Source: Sinomicrobium pectinilyticum (lineage in GTDB: Bacteria; Bacteroidota; Bacteroidia; Flavobacteriales; Flavobacteriaceae). From it: 61,049 bases of DNA. A program made the position numbers and the translations under genes. The stretch covers positions 1-61,049 of the forward strand of contig NZ_RJTM01000136.1 in assembly GCF_003725735.1 (NCBI RefSeq). Reading direction: 5' to 3'. Below, piece by piece: positions 56,444 through 61,049 of this stretch. Below the pieces are notes generated by a model that made no database searches, was not told where the DNA came from, and was given only the letters and a program-made list of their open reading frames with translations. Numbering within the stretch: the first letter of the stretch is position 1; each line of letters starts with the position of its first letter.

Positions 56444-56872
56444 AATTTTTACTGTATTCTTAATTCAACAATATTGCTATAAAACTTAAAAAATACGCTC
56501 TCCTTCACAAACAAATGGATGAATTAAAACGCAATTTCATTATATCAAATTACGGAGAGAAAAAGCAGAAACCTGCATCCGTATGCCTCCGCTTATAACA
56601 AATCCAACCGGTGCTCGTTTTTAACAGGTATCCATTTTACCTGGCTTCCGGACGATTTATCGGGAGTAATGTCCTTTTGTACGGGTTACACCAGTGCCGA
56701 GCTTATCGAAGTCTAAGACATCCGAGGGCCCGGAACACTTCGTAGAGCGGGTTTTAAAATAGTTTTCTTCATCGGTTATTTTTTTGCATAGATTGATTTA
56801 GCAGTTTCTTTGTTAAAATTTATGTCACCATACAAATCAAACGAGGGGCAGCTGGAGCGGATTAGTCAAAAT
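56444..56872. other. Gap downstream of the beta-lactamase-like gene
   Basis: Holds repeat copy 2 (56609-56710) and no recognisable gene. A short minus-strand open stretch near 56830-56770 ending ETAKSIYAKK is too small to call. Confidence 0.4.
56609..56710 (+). repeat. Dispersed repeat, copy 2
   Basis: An imperfect direct copy of 54462-54560 in the same orientation, most alike in its last 40 bp. The two copies flank the S41 gene. Confidence 0.7.
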
Positions 56873-57973
56873 CTAATACTCCGTTTCAAAATAATCCCAT
56901 ACCTCGTTTCCAAGTTTTTCTCCGTGTTCGGAATTTGTAAAAAGCACATATCCCCAGTCCTTTTCCGTATCCATTAGGTAAAAACATGTGAATCCTGCAT
57001 TATTTCCACTATGAAAATATGTGTTACTATAAGCCTTATCTGCCGTTAAAAATCCCAATGTGTAATATACGTTTATTCCTGTAGATGATGTTGATATCTT
57101 TGAATGATGCTTGAATAACTCCCTATAACTATTTTCGGATAATTGCTCCTGGTTCATTACCGCAATCATCCATTTGGAAAAATCCATAGGCTCTGAAAGT
57201 ATCGACGCCGGGGCAACAAATTTTCCCTTGTCTTTTTTATACCAATAGTCGTTTTCCCAATCAATCCGTTGGCGTTGGTTATTGTAGGGTTCTGCTTTGT
57301 TCTCGTTTGTATAAGGTGTTGGAATAAATGCGGTATGTTTCATACCTATAGGTTTTGCGACCTTGTCCTGAAAAATAGTTTCCAAACCATTCCAATCAGT
57401 ACCTTCGATATGCTTCAAAACCATGGCCAGGTATTGGTACCCTTCTCCCGAATATTCATAATCTGTTCCCGGTTCAAATTTAATTTTAAGCTTTTTGTCA
57501 TCTTCATTCTCCCTCCAGTTCGGGAGTCCCGACCTATGGCTTAGTACCATTCGCGCTGTTATTTTTTTGTATCTATCATCATGTGCAATATCAGGATAAG
57601 GCAAATATTCGTACAATGGTTTATCCAAATCCAGTTTACCTTCTTCGACGAATTTCATCACAAAAAAAGCAAATACCGATTTCGACAATGAAGCTCCTTC
57701 AAAAATGGTTTTACCGGTAACGGGTAATTTCTTCCCAAGATTTGCGTATCCAAGAGTGTGATGATATACCACCTTGCTGTCATTTATGACCGCAATGGAA
57801 AGCCCGGGAATATTTAGAGTATCCATTCTCGACTGGAGAAAGACACTTAAGGAATCGGCCGTAACTTCAAAACCTTTAAGGTTTCTGATTTCGGTCCTTT
57901 CCTGAGATATACAGCTTGTAGTGCCGGTAACTAAGCAAAAAAAGTAAAGAAATCCCGATAGTCCTTTTATCAT
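56873..57973 (-). CDS. Serine beta-lactamase-like hydrolase (class C fold) lipoprotein
   Basis: This is a member of the serine beta-lactamase/penicillin-binding superfamily that includes esterases and peptidases as well as lactamases. The start at 57973 gives a lipoprotein signal (CLVTGTTSCISQE, lipidation at C21). The active site SxxK is S95-L-S-K98, the tyrosine motif is YSGEGY in place of YxN, and the third motif is HSGNNAGF near 335, as in the non-lactamase group. Length about 366 aa. It is in line with S41 and the alpha/beta hydrolase gene. A resistance role is not implied. Confidence 0.88.
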   Translation of the reverse strand: MIKGLSGFLYFFCLVTGTTSCISQERTEIRNLKGFEVTADSLSVFLQSRMDTLNIPGLSIAVINDSKVVYHHTLGYANLGKKLPVTGKTIFEGASLSKSVFAFFVMKFVEEGKLDLDKPLYEYLPYPDIAHDDRYKKITARMVLSHRSGLPNWRENEDDKKLKIKFEPGTDYEYSGEGYQYLAMVLKHIEGTDWNGLETIFQDKVAKPIGMKHTAFIPTPYTNENKAEPYNNQRQRIDWENDYWYKKDKGKFVAPASILSEPMDFSKWMIAVMNQEQLSENSYRELFKHHSKISTSSTGINVYYTLGFLTADKAYSNTYFHSGNNAGFTCFYLMDTEKDWGYVLFTNSEHGEKLGNEVWDYFETEY

Positions 57974-58089
57974 CTTGGCTTCTTGAATAAGATACAAAAC
58001 ATAAATATACGCAATCTATCTTCATGGTCGCCAGATCACCAGTTACCTGATATTTTCCTGTCGTCGCAGAAACAATAAAATAACCGGTT

Positions 58090-59619
58090 TTACTCCCTTA
58101 GTTGTTCCAATCGGTTGATGGCGTTTTGATTTCGGGAATTTAACTCCAGAGATTTTTCAAAACTTTCAATAGCCTTTTCTTTGTTGCCCATAACCAAATA
58201 TCCTTCAGCCAGGCTATCGTAAAGATTTGCAGAATCCGGATAAAGTTTTGTTGCCAATAAAAATACATTTATTCCTTGTTCTGAAGTATCCGGGTTGAAA
58301 ACAAGTTGCAGACCAAGTGTGTTTAGATTGCTTTCCGGAATTTCAAACGCAGAATACATTCTCGTTATCGAGTCATAGCATTGTAATAAGGTTTCATAGT
58401 TTCGGTTTGATGCCAGGTCGTTAAAATCCTGAAATGTGAATGCGTCTTTTTCCGGTTGCTTGGTTTGTAGGGTTATCAGGCTATTTGTAATTCCATTATC
58501 TGATGGATTGTTTTCGATGAACCTTAATGCGTTTTTATCCTTATTTAGGGTGGCATTTAAAAAATTCAATGTATATATCGAAGCCCATTTATAGGATTCC
58601 ATGATTTCAGGATCGCTTTTGTCCTGTCTTTCATCTCTCTTTTCAAAGAGAATGCCCAAAGTACTGAAATAACTATGTGTAAGGTTGTGAAACTTTAATC
58701 GATATGCCTTACTCCTCGACAAGCTGTCGAATAATTGAAATTTTGTGTTAAGTTCAGGATTAATATTATCTTCTTTCAAGACTATTCCGGGAATGTCTTT
58801 CTGTGCCATATGAATGTATGGGACATCAATCTTTTGAGCTGCGAAAAACGGTGATTGGTTTAGTAGTTCATATTGGTATCTTTCTGTACCGTCAAGACTC
58901 ACAATAGCTTTTACATTGCCATTGCGATTTTGCACGATGATATTGGATAAACCGCCAAAGCTAAAACCCATAACCGCAATCTTGTCGTAATCCGTAATTG
59001 GAAATTTACCTGCTTCTTTCATCAAAAACTCGACATCCCTGGCCTGGGTCTCCATTTCCTTTGCATTGTTATTGCTGAACCAACGGGTCTCAGTTCCCCT
59101 ACTTGGACCTGACACAACAACAAAACCGTGACTTGCCAGATATTCACAAAGCGCAAAGTTCTCGATGGATGATGCCTGGTAACTTGGTGCATAGACAATT
59201 ACCGGAAATTTTCCCTTGGCAAATTCCGCTTTAGTGTATGCCGTAGTTTGTTCGACAAGGTGTTTTTGATTTGCAGGCGTATTGGAATAATAAAACCAAT
59301 TTAATATTTGTTCATTAGGCAAATGTTCCCATTCCTCTTCTTCTTTCAGCATTTCAAGGTAATCCAAAACCCTCAACGGCTCGCTGTTGACCACATTTTG
59401 TTCAGAAGGATACCATATACTTACAGGAATTGGTCTCACTATCTTTTTATTGGTGTAGTCAAAGATCCGGCTGTAAGTTCTTGTGCTGTCAGCAGTGGTG
59501 TAGTGTCGAAATCCTACATTGTATTTTCCGTTTTCCAGGTTAATTTCCCCGAGTGAGGTTTGTGCAGCTATAAGGTTAGCCTGGAAAAGTACCAAAATTT
59601 GTAGAATAGTCAATTTCAT
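58090..59619 (-). CDS. Exported alpha/beta hydrolase with C-terminal TPRs
   Basis: A dienelactone hydrolase/PAF-acetylhydrolase-like protein. The start at 59619 gives a signal peptide (ending in LIAAQ). The nucleophile elbow GFSFGG holds S220, and the histidine is probably in LTHSYFS near 310. The last 60 residues hold tetratricopeptide repeats (YDSLAEGYLVMGNKEKAIESFEKSLELNSRNQNAINRLEQL). Length about 509 aa. TPRs on such hydrolases are common in Bacteroidota but the natural substrate is not known. Confidence 0.85.
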   Translation of the reverse strand: MKLTILQILVLFQANLIAAQTSLGEINLENGKYNVGFRHYTTADSTRTYSRIFDYTNKKIVRPIPVSIWYPSEQNVVNSEPLRVLDYLEMLKEEEEWEHLPNEQILNWFYYSNTPANQKHLVEQTTAYTKAEFAKGKFPVIVYAPSYQASSIENFALCEYLASHGFVVVSGPSRGTETRWFSNNNAKEMETQARDVEFLMKEAGKFPITDYDKIAVMGFSFGGLSNIIVQNRNGNVKAIVSLDGTERYQYELLNQSPFFAAQKIDVPYIHMAQKDIPGIVLKEDNINPELNTKFQLFDSLSRSKAYRLKFHNLTHSYFSTLGILFEKRDERQDKSDPEIMESYKWASIYTLNFLNATLNKDKNALRFIENNPSDNGITNSLITLQTKQPEKDAFTFQDFNDLASNRNYETLLQCYDSITRMYSAFEIPESNLNTLGLQLVFNPDTSEQGINVFLLATKLYPDSANLYDSLAEGYLVMGNKEKAIESFEKSLELNSRNQNAINRLEQLRE

Positions 59620-59807
59620 AATACATCGGTTCGTGTTCACTGTCAAAGATTCGGTTATTCATTGATCGTTATAGTATTTTTAACTTGCCGCTAACACATA
59701 AATATACGCAATTCCTCCTTTCTGCGGTATGCATTCACTTATATTCCTCATTACCCGCTACCGCACAATAAAATCAGATGATACCCAGGAAATTATTAAA
59801 TCCTTAT

Positions 59808-60314
59808 TTACAGCTTTGTAAAATGGAGAAGGAGGTTATCTTCATTTACGGTATGTTCCGCTAATTTGAATTTTGTGCTCAAAACGGGGTTATTCCCCAA
59901 AACTCCGCCATTCCCCGTGATAACCGGGCTAATATTAAAATAAAGGTCCGTTACTAAATCTTTATCTATAAAAGCATTAAAAGTGCCTGTACCTCCTCCA
60001 ATTGCAACTTCTTGCAAACCTTCCGCCGTTAGGTGTTCAATAGCTTCTTCAGGGCTTCCAACAACCGTATAGCCTTCTATCTCATACGGTATATCGGCTA
60101 ATATGATAATTTTAATTCCTTTAAAATGTTCTTTTATTTCTTTGGGGAACTTCCGGAAATTCTCAAAAGTCTTCCATCCGATAATAAGGTTTCCCACCTT
60201 GTTCGCATATTTCAAATAAAATCCCATCGCTTCCTTTGGTAATTGATAATGAGGATTATTAGATAATAATGTCTTTCCGTTAGCTGAAATATTTGCGATT
60301 ACTGTTACTTTCAT
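59808..60314 (-). CDS. RibD C-terminal/dihydrofolate reductase-like oxidoreductase
   Basis: A 168-aa NADPH-binding protein of the RibD_C/DHFR fold: MKVTVIANISANGKTLLS, then IIGWKTFENFRKF, IIILADIPYE and the cofactor loop VAIGGGTGTFNAFIDKDLVTDLYFNISPVITGNGG. The start at 60314 fits the family; a longer frame from 60344 runs into its own -7 element (TAATTTTG, 60349-60342). It diverges from an HxlR regulator over 100 bp and is its likely target. Such proteins are probably not true folate or riboflavin enzymes. Confidence 0.88.
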   Translation of the reverse strand: MKVTVIANISANGKTLLSNNPHYQLPKEAMGFYLKYANKVGNLIIGWKTFENFRKFPKEIKEHFKGIKIIILADIPYEIEGYTVVGSPEEAIEHLTAEGLQEVAIGGGTGTFNAFIDKDLVTDLYFNISPVITGNGGVLGNNPVLSTKFKLAEHTVNEDNLLLHFTKL

Positions 60315-60341
60315 TTTTAATATAACGATTTGATTCAGAGC

Positions 60342-60405
60342 CAAAATTATAGAAGATATACTTTATATTTGGTATCAATTACCTTTAAGAAAGTAACTAT
60401 ACTTT
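60342..60405. promoter_or_regulatory. Divergent promoters between DHFR-like and HxlR genes
   Basis: Minus-strand -7 TAATTTTG (60349-60342) serves the DHFR-like gene and plus-strand TATATTTG (60364-60371) serves HxlR. A 16-bp palindrome AAAGTA-ACTA-TACTTT (60390-60405), 10 bp before the HxlR start, is a probable operator. Confidence 0.6.
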
Positions 60406-60414
60406 AATACTACT

Positions 60415-60759
60415 ATGGATTGCAGAGATAAGGAAAATTTAAAGGAACGTACATTGGCCTTGAGAGATACACTTGATTTACTGGGTGGCAAATGGAAAAT
60501 TTGTATTCTCCGAAACCTGTCCTTCGGTACGATGAGATTTAAAGATCTACAAGAAACAGTTCCAGGTATTTCCCCGAAAGTTCTATCGAATGCATTATAT
60601 GATTTGGAGCAGAACCTGCTGATTACAAGAACCGTTAATAATACGAGACCGGTTACGGTTTCATATGGGATTACCAAACACGCCAAAGAAACAATACCCG
60701 TCATTAATGCTTTACTTGATTTTGGGCTAAAGCACCGAAAGAAAATTAAAGAAAAATAA
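60415..60759 (+). CDS. HxlR-family transcriptional regulator
   Basis: A 114-aa winged-helix protein: cysteine C3, LLGGKWKICILRNL, MRFKDLQETVPGISPKVLSNALYDLEQNLLITRTV and a basic C-terminal tail. It is related to the HxlR at 37507 but distinct in sequence. It diverges from the DHFR-like reductase gene, a very common arrangement for this family. Nothing recognisable lies between its stop and the window end. Confidence 0.93.
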   Translation: MDCRDKENLKERTLALRDTLDLLGGKWKICILRNLSFGTMRFKDLQETVPGISPKVLSNALYDLEQNLLITRTVNNTRPVTVSYGITKHAKETIPVINALLDFGLKHRKKIKEK

Positions 60760-61049
60760 CCTTCAATTATTATGATCCGCTACAGCAAAACTTACAAAAT
60801 ACAGGTCTACGGGATTGTGGAGTTTATAGTTCCTGCCCAAAAATTAGTGCTTCTATTTTTCATCCTGTAATTAATACTCCTGCAGGAATAACCTTTATGA
60901 CTTTTTTAGGCTATCCTTTGAGTTCATGCTATTCTGTTCTATCTTTATGGCACAAAGTATTAAATACATCCTCTTTGCTTTAGGAATATTTTTTCATCTG
61001 TTTATAATTTAGTTTTGTGTTCAAAATGAGCGATTTAAAAAAGTTGCAA

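Noticed and set aside
56873-57973. Antibiotic-resistance call for the beta-lactamase-like gene
   Set aside because: The YxN motif is replaced by YSG and the third motif is HSG; this superfamily includes many esterases and peptidases.

Overview
The window looks like a chromosomal segment of a marine or plant-associated Flavobacteriia-type Bacteroidota. The evidence is a SusC/SusD pair, two secreted lyases ending in type IX secretion (T9SS) sorting domains with a YPNP motif, several TonB-dependent receptors with N-terminal carboxypeptidase-like domains, Bacteroidota lipoproteins, and promoter -7 elements of the form TAnnTTTG. I saw no rRNA, tRNA, CRISPR array, complete insertion sequence or phage gene.

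Positions 1-26200 form a pectin (rhamnogalacturonan) utilisation locus. On the minus strand, reading 17365 to 2998, lie a GH106 alpha-L-rhamnosidase, a giant PL1 pectate lyase carrying two LamG and two CBM3 modules, a giant PL11 rhamnogalacturonan lyase carrying autotransporter-type repeats, a GH105 unsaturated uronyl hydrolase and an acetylesterase. On the plus strand lie a GH28 and a sialate-O-acetylesterase-like esterase (72-2995), and then, divergent from GH106, SusC, SusD, a GH31 alpha-glycosidase and an L-rhamnose mutarotase. Together they could deacetylate and cut the backbone outside the cell, import oligomers through SusCD, release unsaturated uronate and rhamnose in the periplasm, and hand rhamnose to catabolism. 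The nine-base box AGTACAGGA occurs exactly 31 bp upstream of a -7-like element in front of susC, of the GH106 operon (inverted) and of GH31. This is the strongest candidate for an undescribed regulatory system here.

Positions 26200-38700 hold single genes and small regulator-target pairs: a possible small RNA, an M3 peptidase lipoprotein, a broken AraC gene, a stand-alone adenylation-carrier-reductase (NRPS-like) enzyme, a broken SDR gene, an old-yellow-enzyme ene-reductase, an SDR with an AraC regulator, a MarR-GNAT fusion with a palindromic operator, a divergent DoxX/HxlR pair and a HAD phosphatase.

Positions 38669-47100 hold two TonB-receptor cassettes on the minus strand. One joins a membrane TPR-HTH regulator, a TonB receptor and a beta-propeller phytase lipoprotein and looks like a phytate scavenging unit. 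The other joins a small cysteine-rich exported protein (DUF6660-like) to a second TonB receptor, perhaps for a metal.

Positions 47130-54105 carry a lipoprotein of unknown function, an OmpA-domain lipoprotein, an ABC exporter whose permease is fused to an M1-type zinc peptidase, its ATPase, and a small XRE regulator with a DUF2975 membrane protein under a well-formed promoter with phased repeats. The right end (54200-60800) appears more AT-rich to the eye. It holds a PDZ/S41 protease, a serine beta-lactamase-like lipoprotein, an alpha/beta hydrolase with TPRs and a RibD/DHFR-like reductase divergent from a second HxlR regulator. Two copies of a roughly 100-bp dispersed repeat flank the S41 gene. 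All family calls come from reading translated sequence and motifs by eye; nothing was searched or computed.
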